A stretch of 64,000 nucleotides of DNA from Bradyrhizobium sp. CCBAU 53421 (GCF_015291625.1 NZ_CP030047.1:5084001-5148000), one strand, 5' to 3'; shown: positions 17,861 through 29,038, counted from the first letter of the stretch. A program made the numbers and translations. Notes: generated by a model not told the origin, from the letters alone.

Positions 17861-19969
17861 ATGCGCCCCAGCCTGCTCAATCCGCTGTTTGCCCAGGTCA
17901 CGACCCTTCAGGGTGTCGGCCCGAAGCAGGACAAGCTGCTGCGCTATCTGCTCGACCGCAGCGAGACACCGCGGCTGGTCGACCTGCTGCTGCATCTGCC
18001 GGCGAGCGTGATCGACCGCCGTGCGCGGCCGAAGATCCGCGACGCCGCGGTCGGAACCATGGTCACGCTCGAAGTCACCGTCGACCGCCATCGGGCGCCG
18101 CCGCCGCGCAATTCGCGTGCGCCCTATCTCGTCTACGCCAGCGACGACACCGGCGACGTCGTGCTGACCTTCTTCCGCGCCCAGCCCGGCTATGTCGAGA
18201 AGCTGCTGCCGGTCGGCGAGAAGCGCTACGTCTCCGGCACGCTCCAGATGTATGACGGCATTCCGCAGATCGTGCATCCGGACCGCGTCGTCGATGAGGC
18301 CGGCTTTGCAAAACTGTCCGGCATCGATCCGGTCTATCCGCTGACCGAGGGCCTTGCGATCGGCTCGCTCCGCCGCGCGATTGCGCAGGCCCTGACCAAG
18401 CTGCCGGACCTGCCGGAGTGGATCAGTCCCGAGGTGCTGCGCCGCTGCAACTTCCCGCCGATCAGGGAGGCGCTGACCCGCGTCCATGTTCCGGTCGAGC
18501 TGACCGACATCCTGCCCGACGGCCCGTTCTGGTCGCGGCTCGCATTCGACGAACTGCTCGCCGGCCAACTCGCGCTGGCGCTGATCCGCGCCACGCTGCG
18601 TCGTCCCGCTGGCGTGCGCAATGCCGGCGACGGCCATCTGCGCAACAGAATCATCGACGCCCTGCCCTATGCGCTGACCAAATCGCAGCAGCAGGCGGTC
18701 GCGGCGATCACCGAGGATCTGCGCCAGCCGGTGCGGATGCTGCGCCTCGTGCAGGGCGATGTCGGTTCCGGCAAGACCGTGGTGGCGCTGCTGGCCGCGG
18801 CCGCCGTCACTGAGGCCGGCAAGCAGGCCGCGCTGATGGCGCCGACCGAAATCCTGGCGCGCCAGCACATCAAGACCATCGCGCCGCTCGCCGAGCGCGC
18901 CGGCATGCGCGTTGCGATCCTGACCGGCCGCGAGAAGGGCAAGGAGCGCCGCGAGCTATTGGCCCAGCTCGAGGCCGGCGAGATCGATCTCCTCGTCGGC
19001 ACCCACGCGCTGATCCAGGACGACGTGATCTACAAGGCACTGGCGCTCGCCGTGGTCGACGAGCAGCACCGCTTCGGGGTGCGAGAGCGGCTGGCGCTGA
19101 CCTCCAAGGGCGAGGCCGTCGACGTGCTGGTGCTGAGCGCGACGCCGATCCCGCGCACGCTGGTGCTGACATACTTTGGCGACATGGACGTCTCCGAGCT
19201 GCGCGAAAAACCGGCTGGCCGCCAGCCGATCGACACCCGCGCGGTGCCGATGAGCCGGATCGAGGACGTCATGGACGGAGTCGGTCGCGCGCTCGGCGCC
19301 GGCAAGCTGGTGTATTGGATCTGCCCGCTGGTCGATGAATCCGAGGCCGAGGGTACCGAGCATCTGACCAACGCGACCGAGCGTTTCGAGAGCTTGCAGC
19401 AGCGGTTCGGCGATCGTGTCGGCCTCGTGCACGGCCAGATGAAGGGCACCGAGAAGGATCGCGTGATGGCGCAATTCGCCGCGCACGAGATCGGGCTGCT
19501 GGTCGCGACCACGGTGGTCGAAGTCGGCGTCGACGTGCCGGCGGCAACCATCATGGTGATCGAGAACGCCGAACGCTTTGGCCTCGCGCAACTGCATCAG
19601 CTGCGCGGCCGCATCGGCCGCGGCTCGGAGGCCTCGACCTGCCTGTTGCTCTACAAGGAGCCGCTCGGGGAAATGTCGAAGGCGCGGCTGAAGGTGATCC
19701 GCGAGACCACCGATGGCTTCAGGATCGCCGAGGAGGATCTCAAGCTGCGCGGCGAAGGCGACGTGCTCGGCATCCGCCAGAGCGGCCTGCCCGGCTACCG
19801 CATCGCGCGTTCCGAGGTGCACGGCCAGCTCATCACCCAGGCCCGCGACGAGGCGCTGCGGATCATGAAGGACAATCCGAAGCTGAAGGGCGAACGCGGC
19901 GAAGCACTGCGCGTCCTGCTCTACCTCTACGAACGCGACGAGGCCGTGCCGCTGATCGGCGCAGGGTGA
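17861..19969 (+). CDS. recG: ATP-dependent DNA helicase RecG
   Basis: 702 residues, the normal length. The N-terminal wedge/OB domain carries LQGVGPKQDKLL and the LVDLLLHLPASVIDR segment. Walker A is LVQGDVGSGKTVVALLAA, Walker B is LAVVDEQHRFG, motif III is LVLSATPIPRTLVL, and the C-terminal part has QLHQLRGRIGRGSEAS and the EEDLKLRGEGDVLGIRQSG TRG segment. It reverses stalled replication forks and processes Holliday junctions. The ATG at 17861 has only a weak upstream ribosome site but matches the family start. Confidence 0.97.
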   Translation: MRPSLLNPLFAQVTTLQGVGPKQDKLLRYLLDRSETPRLVDLLLHLPASVIDRRARPKIRDAAVGTMVTLEVTVDRHRAPPPRNSRAPYLVYASDDTGDVVLTFFRAQPGYVEKLLPVGEKRYVSGTLQMYDGIPQIVHPDRVVDEAGFAKLSGIDPVYPLTEGLAIGSLRRAIAQALTKLPDLPEWISPEVLRRCNFPPIREALTRVHVPVELTDILPDGPFWSRLAFDELLAGQLALALIRATLRRPAGVRNAGDGHLRNRIIDALPYALTKSQQQAVAAITEDLRQPVRMLRLVQGDVGSGKTVVALLAAAAVTEAGKQAALMAPTEILARQHIKTIAPLAERAGMRVAILTGREKGKERRELLAQLEAGEIDLLVGTHALIQDDVIYKALALAVVDEQHRFGVRERLALTSKGEAVDVLVLSATPIPRTLVLTYFGDMDVSELREKPAGRQPIDTRAVPMSRIEDVMDGVGRALGAGKLVYWICPLVDESEAEGTEHLTNATERFESLQQRFGDRVGLVHGQMKGTEKDRVMAQFAAHEIGLLVATTVVEVGVDVPAATIMVIENAERFGLAQLHQLRGRIGRGSEASTCLLLYKEPLGEMSKARLKVIRETTDGFRIAEEDLKLRGEGDVLGIRQSGLPGYRIARSEVHGQLITQARDEALRIMKDNPKLKGERGEALRVLLYLYERDEAVPLIGAG

Positions 19970-20000
19970 TTCAACGCGACACACGCTGCCGTCCGTCCCG

Positions 20001-20104
20001 TCATCCTGAGGAGCGGCCCTTGGCCGCGTCTCGAAGGATCGACGGCCACAGGCGGGGCCGATTCATCCTTCGAGACCCGCGCAAGAGCGCTCTCCTCAGG
20101 ATGA
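20001..20104. repeat. 104-bp nested palindromic intergenic repeat
   Basis: The ends are TCATCCTGAGGAG and its reverse complement ctcctcaggatga. An inner pair, gtctcgaaggat and atccttcgagac, is nested inside, so the whole segment can fold into one long cruciform. This sequence type is a common dispersed repeat in Bradyrhizobium and Rhodopseudomonas. It lies between the convergent recG and DUF502 genes, where it could act as a bidirectional terminator. Confidence 0.75.
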
Positions 20105-20157
20105 CGGTGCGGTAGCTCGATCGTACGGCTGGACACGCCGCATGGGCGCGCCGGCCC

Positions 20158-20937
20158 CTAGTCCACCTTCGCCGGCGCGGGCTGCGTGGCCGGCTGCAGC
20201 GAGGCCTGGTTGGCGACGCGTGCGGCATTGGCCATGCCGGCGAGCGCCGCGGCGCGTTTCTGATCGTTGGTGCCGGGCTGCACCACGCCGGCCGACATGA
20301 TCAGCGTCGCGGCATCCTCGGTGCTCATCTCGATCTCGATGATCTTGCTCTTCGGCACATAGAAGAAGAAGCCGGTGGTCGGGTTCGGCGCACACGGCAG
20401 GAACACCGAGATATGCTCCTCCTCTCCGGGGAAGCTGGCCGCGAGCTCGGCGCTCGGCGCCTGCGAGATCAGCACGATCGACCACATCCCGGGCGAGGGA
20501 AACTCGACCAGGCCGACGCGACGGAAGCTGGAGCCGTTGCCGGAGAACAGCGTCTCGAACACCTGCTTCAGGCCGCGATAGATCGCACGCACCGCAGGGA
20601 TCCGCCCGAGCAGCCGCTCGCCGAGATCAACCAGCGTTCGCCCGATCAGGTTGGCGGTAAGGAAGCCGAGCAGGGTCAGTGCGACGACGGCAACGATCAG
20701 GCCGGAACCGGGCAGCCCGAACGGCAGATAGGTTTCCGGCCGGTAGGCCGAGGGAACGAACGGCCGGACCAGATTGTCGACCCAGTTCACGAACCACCAG
20801 GTCAGATAGAGCGTGATCGCAACCGGCCCGGCCACCACCAGGCCGGTCAGGAAATAATTGCGGAAACGCGCCATCAGCCCGCGGGGGGCATCCGGGGGCA
20901 AATCACCCGTGACGGGAGGCACTTGGTTGGAGGTCAT
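20158..20937 (-). CDS. DUF502 family inner-membrane protein
   Basis: 259 residues. Two transmembrane segments are clear: FLTGLVVAGPVAITLYLTWW (residues 29-48) and the IVAVVALTLLGFLTANLIG stretch (about 80-100). They are followed by the family motif IPAVRAIYRGLKQVFETLF and a soluble C-terminal domain with VEFPSPGMWSIVLIS and FLPCAPNPTTGFFFYVP. The family is widespread but its function is unknown. The gene is downstream of glmS on the same strand, with a short GC-rich hairpin between. Confidence 0.9.
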   Translation of the reverse strand: MTSNQVPPVTGDLPPDAPRGLMARFRNYFLTGLVVAGPVAITLYLTWWFVNWVDNLVRPFVPSAYRPETYLPFGLPGSGLIVAVVALTLLGFLTANLIGRTLVDLGERLLGRIPAVRAIYRGLKQVFETLFSGNGSSFRRVGLVEFPSPGMWSIVLISQAPSAELAASFPGEEEHISVFLPCAPNPTTGFFFYVPKSKIIEIEMSTEDAATLIMSAGVVQPGTNDQKRAAALAGMANAARVANQASLQPATQPAPAKVD

Positions 20938-21017
20938 TACGGTTCCAAGGTCGTCGAAGCGGCGTCGAAGCGGCCGTTGTCCACCACCCAGCTAAGCCAT
21001 TCTGACGCATTTTTGAA

Positions 21018-21036
21018 GGGCCCGTGTGACGGGCCC
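21018..21036 (-). terminator. Hairpin downstream of glmS, weak terminator
   Basis: GGGCCCGT-gtg-ACGGGCCC forms a perfect 8-bp stem nine bases after the glmS stop. On the glmS strand it is followed by ttcaaaaatgc rather than a T run, so it is not a canonical intrinsic terminator. Confidence 0.4.
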
Positions 21037-21044
21037 CCTTGCGA

Positions 21045-22871
<1,827 letters not shown>

Positions 22872-23027
22872 GCGGTTCAATGTCCCCAAAAATCGCCGAA
22901 AATTTGCCGAAGCGGCGACACGGTCCCTTAACGGGAATCGCCGGCCGCAAGATACTCAATAATTATTGCCGATTGCGACAGTCTTAAACGGCAAGGTTGA
23001 TGCGAAAGGCTGGTTAATCGGGGCTAA

Positions 23028-23705
23028 CTATTTTGGCAAGAGCACGTCAGTGCGACCCGCCGGGACGGGCCAAGGTTTCGCCTCCCAGATCGAGGTCCAT
23101 TCTTGACCCGCGCCACACGCAGGGCCGCTGACCTCAACGCGAACCACGATAAAGCTTTCGCGATTGGTCACACCCAGCCGATAGACGTGCCGCAAGCGTA
23201 CACTCGGACATTCGTCCGTTGAGGTTTCGGCCTGAAACAAGCCGGTCTCTTCGTTCCATGTGATGATACCCGGAGTGTCCGTCGTGCCGAACCCCTGCTT
23301 CGCAATGTAGGGAAATTCCAATGGCTTCGGCCTACTCACATCGGAGAGATCGAATGCTCGGTCCGATCCGGTCACGGACAAGCGACAGAACATGAGGGCG
23401 AGCCGATGCCCGGCCACTTTCTTGAAGCGAACCGGCAGTTGTCCAATGTCATCCTCATACTTGCAACCGGACTGCCGAGCCGCAAGCGCAAGCATTTTGG
23501 GCAGATGCGCCGGATCGAAAACCTCAAAGTCCGCGCGCCCGTTGGCAAGGCCGCTCCATTCGCGGAGCGCCTCGCGTCGTGCATCGATGCTCAGGGTTTC
23601 GTCGCCGCGTGCAACCGCCACGATCACCGGGCTGCCCGCCAGAAGGCATGCGAACAGTGCGACGATGGCAAGTGACCCAACATACGAACGAAGCGCTTTC
23701 CTCAC
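23028..23705 (-). CDS. Exported protein of unknown function
   Basis: 225 residues from GTG 23705 with GAGG five bases upstream. A signal peptide or N-terminal anchor covers residues 1-33 (VGSLAIVALFACLLAGSPVIVAVA). The mature part has four cysteines (C82, C103, a Cys in TDECPS and one in GPACGAG), so disulphides are likely after export. I recognise no domain. It is separated from glmS by 156 bases and may have its own promoter. Confidence 0.65.
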   Translation of the reverse strand: MRKALRSYVGSLAIVALFACLLAGSPVIVAVARGDETLSIDARREALREWSGLANGRADFEVFDPAHLPKMLALAARQSGCKYEDDIGQLPVRFKKVAGHRLALMFCRLSVTGSDRAFDLSDVSRPKPLEFPYIAKQGFGTTDTPGIITWNEETGLFQAETSTDECPSVRLRHVYRLGVTNRESFIVVRVEVSGPACGAGQEWTSIWEAKPWPVPAGRTDVLLPK

Positions 23706-23741
23706 TCAGGCCTCCAATTTGGCTCTCCAGTCCGCAGCAGC

Positions 23742-23921
23742 TCACCCATGTGTCTTGCTGTAGACGAACAGAAAGACAGCTCCCCAAAATATCATTCCGC
23801 TGAACATCGATATGAGGTCATGCGGCCGCAGGCCGACCAGCCCCCACAGCCCTCGGCCGGTCCTGGTCAGGACCATCTCGACCAAGGTTCCAAGCAGAAA
23901 ACGGATCAGGCTGTCGATCAC
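23742..23921 (-). CDS. Small membrane protein, 59 residues
   Basis: This starts with GTG 23921, which overlaps the stop of the upstream gene (GTGA). The sequence begins with VIDSLIRFLLGTLVEMVLTR read with initiator Met, and ends in a transmembrane segment (ISMFSGMIFWGAVFLFVYS). The four-base overlap with 23918-24193 supports translation as a pair. Function unknown. Confidence 0.55.
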   Translation of the reverse strand: MIDSLIRFLLGTLVEMVLTRTGRGLWGLVGLRPHDLISMFSGMIFWGAVFLFVYSKTHG

Positions 23922-24193
23922 GGTTCCCACCCCCGGCCGCGCACCCAGACGTCGCGGCAGGTGACCAGCATGCCGTGCAGTCCGTTCTTGAGGAAAAACA
24001 GATAGAGCGCGAACAGCAGCACGAAGCTGAGCCGGTCGTCGCCCCAGGAAACGAACTCGGGTTGGTCGTGCGTCTTCCGCGACAGCACTGCCAGCTGTCC
24101 GGTCTCGGCCCATTGGCAAAGTCGTGCAGCGCTGAAGTACGTCACCAGGCTGCAAAAGACGCCAATCAGAACGGTCGCGGCATGTTTGCGCAT
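23918..24193 (-). CDS. Membrane protein of unknown function
   Basis: 91 residues from ATG 24193. Two hydrophobic segments are visible: ATVLIGVFCSLVTYFSAARL near residues 6-25 and FVLLFALYLFFLKNGLHGML near 56-75. A frame open upstream adds 17 unlikely residues. It overlaps the 59-residue gene by four bases, so the two make a small two-gene membrane unit, divergent from the diguanylate cyclase gene at 24313. No family recognised. Confidence 0.6.
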   Translation of the reverse strand: MRKHAATVLIGVFCSLVTYFSAARLCQWAETGQLAVLSRKTHDQPEFVSWGDDRLSFVLLFALYLFFLKNGLHGMLVTCRDVWVRGRGWEP

Positions 24194-24312
24194 GACGTGT
24201 TTTGCCCCGTCGCCTGCTAAGAGCGATGAAACCGCAGACCGCAAACGCCGTTGGCCACGTCAACGCACCATTAACGCCTTTCGGCGAGGGTGCCGCCGGC
24301 GGAGGTAGCCCG

Positions 24313-25530
24313 ATGCACACTGCGCATGATCGCGAGGCCCGTCGCCTCGATACGCTCGCGGAACTCGACATCCTCGACACGCCGCGCGAGCTGGCCTTTG
24401 ACCGCCTGACCTCGCTGTGCCGCAAGATGTTCCGCGTGCCAATGTCGACGATGACCTTCATCGACGGTCACCGGCAATGGTTCAAGGCCTCCGACGGGCT
24501 GGACCTGCGCGAAACCGACCGGCGACCGGCGCCGTGCAATGTGACCATCACGCTGGATGAGCCGCTGGTCGTCCCCGATATGCAGCGCGATGCGCGCTTC
24601 GCCGACAACATCTTCGTGCGTGGGGCGCCGTTCGTCCGTTTCTATGCCGGCGCACAGCTCAGGCTGTCCGGCGCCGTGATCGGAAGCCTGTGCGCCATCG
24701 ACACGCGCCCTCGCGATGATTTTGACGCCGAGGCGACCAGCATGCTGGTCGATCTCGCCGCGATCGCCGTCGACGAGCTGAAGCTGCGGAATCTGTCCAT
24801 GCAGGACGGTCTCACCGGCTGCTCCTCGCGGCGCGCCTTCCGCGGCGAAGGCGAACGGCTGACCGCGCTGGCGGCGCGGCATCTCAGTCCGCTTGCCTGC
24901 GCCGTGCTCGATGTCGATCACTTCAAACAGGTCAACGACACCTATGGGCATGCGATCGGCGACATGGTGCTTGCGGCGGTCGCAAACGCATCGCGTGACG
25001 CGCTGCGTGGCTCCGACGTGATCGGCCGGCTCGGCGGCGAGGAATTCGGCATCCTGCTGCCGCACACCAGGCTCGACCAGGCGATGGGTGTGCTCGAGAA
25101 GGTGCGCGCCGCGGTCGCGGCCACGCGGATCGAGACGCCGGCCGGCACGATCGGCGTCACCTGCAGCCTCGGCGGCGCCGCGCTCTCGCCCGGCAACGGC
25201 TTCGACGACATGCTGCACAACGCCGACCTCGCGATGTACGGCGCCAAGCAGGGCGGCCGCAACCAGGCGCTGGCCTGGGTCGACCGGGCGCCGTCGATCG
25301 CGCCGACCGCGCGCCGCGTGTTCAAGGCCGGCACGATCAGCTTCAACGCCGGCCATTCCACGATCGACTGCACGGTGCGCGGCCTGTCGCGCGACACCGC
25401 GACGATCGAGGTGATGTCGACGTCGGGCATCCCCGATCAGTTCAAGCTCGCGATCGCCGCCGACGCGCTGTCGCGGGCCTGCCGCATCACCGCGAAGGCC
25501 GACAACCGGATCGAGGTCGCCTTCACCTGA
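24313..25530 (+). CDS. GAF-GGDEF-PilZ diguanylate cyclase
   Basis: 405 residues from ATG 24313, chosen because GGAGG lies seven bases upstream; an ATG-rich frame extends further 5' but has no such site. Residues 5-155 form a GAF domain (RRLDTLAELDILDTPRE, then GSLCAID). Residues 163-300 form a GGDEF domain with DGLTG, the intact active-site GGEEF at 241-245 and an inhibitory RxxD site (RGSD, 232-235). The last 90 residues resemble a PilZ-like c-di-GMP receiver (RRVFKAGTISFN). It should make c-di-GMP with product feedback, and perhaps sense it too. It is cytosolic, with no membrane segment. Confidence 0.88.
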   Translation: MHTAHDREARRLDTLAELDILDTPRELAFDRLTSLCRKMFRVPMSTMTFIDGHRQWFKASDGLDLRETDRRPAPCNVTITLDEPLVVPDMQRDARFADNIFVRGAPFVRFYAGAQLRLSGAVIGSLCAIDTRPRDDFDAEATSMLVDLAAIAVDELKLRNLSMQDGLTGCSSRRAFRGEGERLTALAARHLSPLACAVLDVDHFKQVNDTYGHAIGDMVLAAVANASRDALRGSDVIGRLGGEEFGILLPHTRLDQAMGVLEKVRAAVAATRIETPAGTIGVTCSLGGAALSPGNGFDDMLHNADLAMYGAKQGGRNQALAWVDRAPSIAPTARRVFKAGTISFNAGHSTIDCTVRGLSRDTATIEVMSTSGIPDQFKLAIAADALSRACRITAKADNRIEVAFT

Positions 25531-25596
25531 ACGGCGAAGGGGGATTATCTCTGCAGGACATCTCCAGTCGGCATTCCGGGGCTCTCGCAAGACGCC

Positions 25597-26391
25597 CTAT
25601 TGTTCCACCCGGTAGAGCCGCCAGCGCTCCGGCACGCCCTTGAGCTGGTGCGCGCCGCGATCCTTGAAACGGATTTCGGACTCCAGCATCAGATTCCTGA
25701 CCGCGCTCGAGACCAGGACCTCGCCAGCCCGCGCTTTCGCAGCGACGCGGGCGCCGATATGAAACGCAAGACCGATCACCTCCGCGCCGCTCACCTTGTA
25801 TTCGCCGGCGTGCAATCCCACCCGGATCTCGAGCCCCAGCGTGCGCACGGCATCGCGGATCGCGGTCGCGCAGCGAACCCCGGAAACCGGCACACCGAAC
25901 GTCGCCAGCACGCCGTCCCCCGTCGTCACGACTTCCTTGCCGCGCAGCGCCTTCAGCTCGCGGCGGACGGCGGCGTAATAGTGATTCATCACCGTCGCCC
26001 AGCGCGCGTCGCCGAGCCGCGCGGCTTTTTCGGTGGAACGAACGATATCGACATAGAGGATCGTGGCGAGCGCCTGCTTGAGCTCCGAGCCTCGATCGGC
26101 GGTCCGGCGCCGGTTCGCGATATTTCCCGTCAGCGGTTCATAGCGATGGCTGCGCCGCCGCGCGATGGCGGCCTTGGTGTAGTCCTGGGCGCGCTGCACC
26201 GTGCGGCAGCGAATGGTTTTTTCCTGCGGTGGAAACGTCCAGTAGACCTTGCGCCCGGCTCCGGCGCCCTGCACCTCCACGGCGCCCCATTTCAGGAACA
26301 CCGTCGAGCCCGTCCGCCGAATGCACCAGGCTTTCGACGTGTATCCCGACACGTTCGACTGATGCACTCCGATGCGAAGGAATTTGGGCAT
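25597..26391 (-). CDS. Class III adenylate/guanylate cyclase with N-terminal WGR-like domain
   Basis: 264 residues. Residues 18-87 look like a WGR domain (KAWCIRRTGSTVFLKWGAVE, then a YWTFPP segment and RRRSHRYEPL). Residues 104-264 are a class III cyclase domain with both metal-binding aspartates: D115 in ILYVDIVRST and D159 in TTGDGVLATF. The usual Asn of the transition-state motif is His in GLAFHIGARVAAKA, a change common in rhizobial cyclases. It is predicted to make cAMP in the cytosol. WGR domains bind DNA or nucleic-acid-associated partners in other proteins, so nucleic-acid gating is possible but unproven. It faces the GGDEF gene tail to tail. Confidence 0.8.
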   Translation of the reverse strand: MPKFLRIGVHQSNVSGYTSKAWCIRRTGSTVFLKWGAVEVQGAGAGRKVYWTFPPQEKTIRCRTVQRAQDYTKAAIARRRSHRYEPLTGNIANRRRTADRGSELKQALATILYVDIVRSTEKAARLGDARWATVMNHYYAAVRRELKALRGKEVVTTGDGVLATFGVPVSGVRCATAIRDAVRTLGLEIRVGLHAGEYKVSGAEVIGLAFHIGARVAAKARAGEVLVSSAVRNLMLESEIRFKDRGAHQLKGVPERWRLYRVEQ

Positions 26392-26493
26392 GAGCGTCCG
26401 GCCGATCGAACGAGCGCTTTAGGGGCTTACCTAGGGTAAACCGTAGCCAGACATTCCCGCGTTGGCAACAGGACCGGTGAGCAGCCAACCAAA

Positions 26494-27534
26494 TCAGCGA
26501 TCTGCGATGTCTGCCTCGACGGACAGAATTGCTTCGTCCTGTGCTTTCGCAATTTGCAATTCTTCATCGCGAAAGCGTGCCGGGGTCAGCCGGCGGCGGT
26601 CGACCGTCATGCCGAAGATGTCGAAGCGGTTGTAGTAGCCGACCACGTCGTGAAACTGTTTCGGCTCGACGCAGCGATTGAGATCGATCTCCGCATAGGC
26701 GATCCCTTCCTGGTCCTGCAATTCATCGCCAAACACGCCCCCCGTCGGATCGACGAAGAAGCTCGCCGCACGTGGCGTCTGGTCGATCACGTCGGCGATG
26801 GTTCTGTCGCGTTCAATGAGGAAGGCCCGCATCGGCTGGTCCATGTAGCCGGCGGTGACGATCCCGAATACCTTGGCTTCGAAGCAGTGGGCGCTGGCCC
26901 GGATGCGGTTGGCGGCGACGTTGTCGAAATTGCCGCCGCCTGCCGGGCGCCGTGTTGGCCACATCGGCGGCCAGCTCGAGATGTGCACCTGTTCGCCCTG
27001 CGCCATCAGCGCGAAGCGGGCCAGTGGATTGGTGTTCTCGCCGCAAATCAACCCGCCGATCCGGCCCTGCCGTGTGTCCGCGACCTTGAGGCCCGCACCG
27101 TCGCCCGACGACCACACCAGCTTCTCATAGAAGGTCGGCACCAGCTTGCGGTGATGGACCAGGATTTCTCCGGTCTCGCCGATCAACAGGTTCGAGTTCC
27201 ACAGCCCGCCGACGCTGACGGCCGAGCGTTCGCTGATGCCGATCGAGACGGTCACGCCGAGGCCGCGCGCCTCGGCGCAAAGCCGCGCCACTTCCGGTCC
27301 GTCCACCAGCACCGACTGCTCCGCCATGCGCACGAACAGGTCGTGATTGTCGATCGGAGGCCACAGCGCGGCCCACACCGGAAAGGCGGGAATGTAGGTT
27401 TCGGGAAATGCGATCAGCTCGGCGCCGGCCCTGGCCGCCTCGCGCATGATGGCGATCGCCTTTTCGGTGGTCGCCCGGCTGTCGAGGAAAACGGGCGCGG
27501 CGTGGACGGCGGCAGCCTTGAAACGAGGGAGCAT
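26494..27534 (-). CDS. Nitrilase family C-N hydrolase
   Basis: 346 residues, normal for nitrilases. The catalytic triad is visible: E45 in AFPETYIP, K130 in HHRKLVPTF and C164 in GLICGENTNP, with a supporting Glu in FYEKLVW. The VWAALWPP and HISSWPPMWP segments are typical of aliphatic or aryl-nitrilases that turn nitriles into acids and ammonia. The gene diverges from a LysR regulator 160 bases away, and an acetate-type permease follows that regulator. This suggests a nitrile or carboxylate utilisation locus. The exact substrate cannot be read from the sequence. Confidence 0.85.
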   Translation of the reverse strand: MLPRFKAAAVHAAPVFLDSRATTEKAIAIMREAARAGAELIAFPETYIPAFPVWAALWPPIDNHDLFVRMAEQSVLVDGPEVARLCAEARGLGVTVSIGISERSAVSVGGLWNSNLLIGETGEILVHHRKLVPTFYEKLVWSSGDGAGLKVADTRQGRIGGLICGENTNPLARFALMAQGEQVHISSWPPMWPTRRPAGGGNFDNVAANRIRASAHCFEAKVFGIVTAGYMDQPMRAFLIERDRTIADVIDQTPRAASFFVDPTGGVFGDELQDQEGIAYAEIDLNRCVEPKQFHDVVGYYNRFDIFGMTVDRRRLTPARFRDEELQIAKAQDEAILSVEADIADR

Positions 27535-27694
27535 GACAAAAATTCCGGCTAGGATCAGAAGGCCGAAGCGGTATCATCCTCGCCTTCCCGGCATGCATCG
27601 GAATTGTCGCAAGGTCGGTTGCGAGAGATCGGAGCCGCCGCGCGTTGGAACGGGAATTGCTTTGCTGAGAGGGGCCGCAATCCGGAGGCAGGTC

Positions 27695-28645
27695 ATGTTC
27701 GATACGATCAACTGGGACGATCTGCGGGTCTTTCTCTGCGCCGCGCGCGCCGGGAATTTGAGCCAAACGGCAAAGCGGCTGCGGCTGGACCATTCCACCG
27801 TGAGCCGGCGGATCGCCCAGATGGAGGCTTCCCTCGGGATCGCGGTGTTCGAACGCCACCGCACCGGGCTCAAGCTCAACGAAGTCGGCGAACGCCTGTT
27901 GCGCCATGCCGAGCGGGTCGAGAGCGCGGTGATCGCCATCCGAGAGGAGGCCAGCGCCAGCGACACCCAGGGCCTCGTCGGAACCGTGCGGCTCGCCACC
28001 ATGGAAGGGATTGCCTCGCTCTATCTCGCGCAACGCTTTGCGAAACTCCGTCACACCGCGCCACAACTCACCGTCGAGCTCGTCACTTCAGCGCAGACGG
28101 TCTATGTCCACAAGCGCGAAGCCGATCTGTTCGTGTCCTTCTTCCGGCCCCCCGGTCCGGGCCTGATCTCCGAGCGCATCGGCAAGTTTCGGCTGGGGCT
28201 ATTCGCCAGCCAGAGCTATCTCGACCATCACGGCATGCCTGTAAGCCTTCGCGACCTCGCCGATCACTGGTTCGTCTCCTATATCGGGGACCTGATCCAG
28301 GTCGACTCGGTGCGCTGGCTCGCCGACGTCATCGAGGAGCCGAAGATCGCGTTTCACTCCAACAGCATGATCGCGCAGATGAACGCGGCAGCCGGCGGCC
28401 TCGGCATCGTGATGCTGCCGAGCTTTGCGACCAACGACCGGCCCGACCTGATCCCCGTGCTGCCCGCCCTCGCCGGCACCGTTCGCGAGGTCTGGCTCAA
28501 TGTCCACAGCGACCTGCAATTCGCCCCGCGCATCCGCGCCGTCCGCGCGTTTCTGAAGAATACCCTGAAGCAGGACCCCGACATGCAGGTCTCGCTGGCC
28601 GACGGCGTGCCGCAGCCGCGCACGGCAGATTGCAAAAATCCATAG
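27695..28645 (+). CDS. LysR-type transcriptional regulator
   Basis: 316 residues from ATG 27695, with GGAGG seven bases upstream; the frame extends 83 codons further 5' but overlaps the nitrilase start. Residues 5-65 are the winged helix (DDLRVFLCAARAGNLSQTAK, then HSTVSRRIAQMEASLG). The rest is a periplasmic-binding-like effector domain (LVGTVRLATMEG, FASQSYLD). It diverges from the nitrilase gene, the usual arrangement for a LysR regulator and its target, and reads in the same direction as the yjcH-actP pair. Confidence 0.88.
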   Translation: MFDTINWDDLRVFLCAARAGNLSQTAKRLRLDHSTVSRRIAQMEASLGIAVFERHRTGLKLNEVGERLLRHAERVESAVIAIREEASASDTQGLVGTVRLATMEGIASLYLAQRFAKLRHTAPQLTVELVTSAQTVYVHKREADLFVSFFRPPGPGLISERIGKFRLGLFASQSYLDHHGMPVSLRDLADHWFVSYIGDLIQVDSVRWLADVIEEPKIAFHSNSMIAQMNAAAGGLGIVMLPSFATNDRPDLIPVLPALAGTVREVWLNVHSDLQFAPRIRAVRAFLKNTLKQDPDMQVSLADGVPQPRTADCKNP

Positions 28646-28720
28646 TTCCCTTCCACCGGAGCCCGGCTGAAGCTTGTCCGATTGGCGCAACGCGGGGGCG
28701 AAGTTTTGAGGGGGCCGAAC

Positions 28721-29023
28721 ATGAAGGTGGGTATTCCTGGCAACGTGGATCCGGCGCCGAACGTTGGCGCATTGGCCAAGAATCTGGCCAAGAAGCGGCT
28801 GACAGTCGCGCTCGTGCTCAGTGCGGCGATGATCGTGATCTATTTCGGCTTCATGGGGTTGTTCGCGTTCGACAAACCGCTGCTCGGCACCGTCCTGATG
28901 CCCGGCCTGTCGCTCTGCATCGTGCTCGGCCCGCTCGTCATCATCTCTTCCTTCGCGCTCTGCCTGGTCTACGTGCTGTGGGCGAACCGGGTGTTCGACG
29001 CCGGCATCCGCAAGCTTCGCTAA
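28721..29023 (+). CDS. yjcH: DUF485 (YjcH-like) inner-membrane protein
   Basis: 100 residues from ATG 28721 with a GAGGGGG ribosome site. It has the two transmembrane segments of the family (LTVALVLSAAMIVIYFGFM and a second from LCIVLGPLVIISSFALC to YVLW) and the ending WANRVFDAGIRKLR. In enterobacteria yjcH is co-transcribed with actP. Here the actP-like gene starts 15 bases downstream, so the pair is an operon. Confidence 0.82.
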   Translation: MKVGIPGNVDPAPNVGALAKNLAKKRLTVALVLSAAMIVIYFGFMGLFAFDKPLLGTVLMPGLSLCIVLGPLVIISSFALCLVYVLWANRVFDAGIRKLR

Positions 29024-29038
29024 GGGGGGCAAGGAAAG

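Noticed and set aside
22872..23027. glmS ribozyme or riboswitch upstream of glmS
   Set aside because: A TCCC-ttaa-GGGA hairpin inside CGGCGA/TCGCCG is present, but the ribozyme core is not, and such ribozymes are typical of Gram-positive bacteria.
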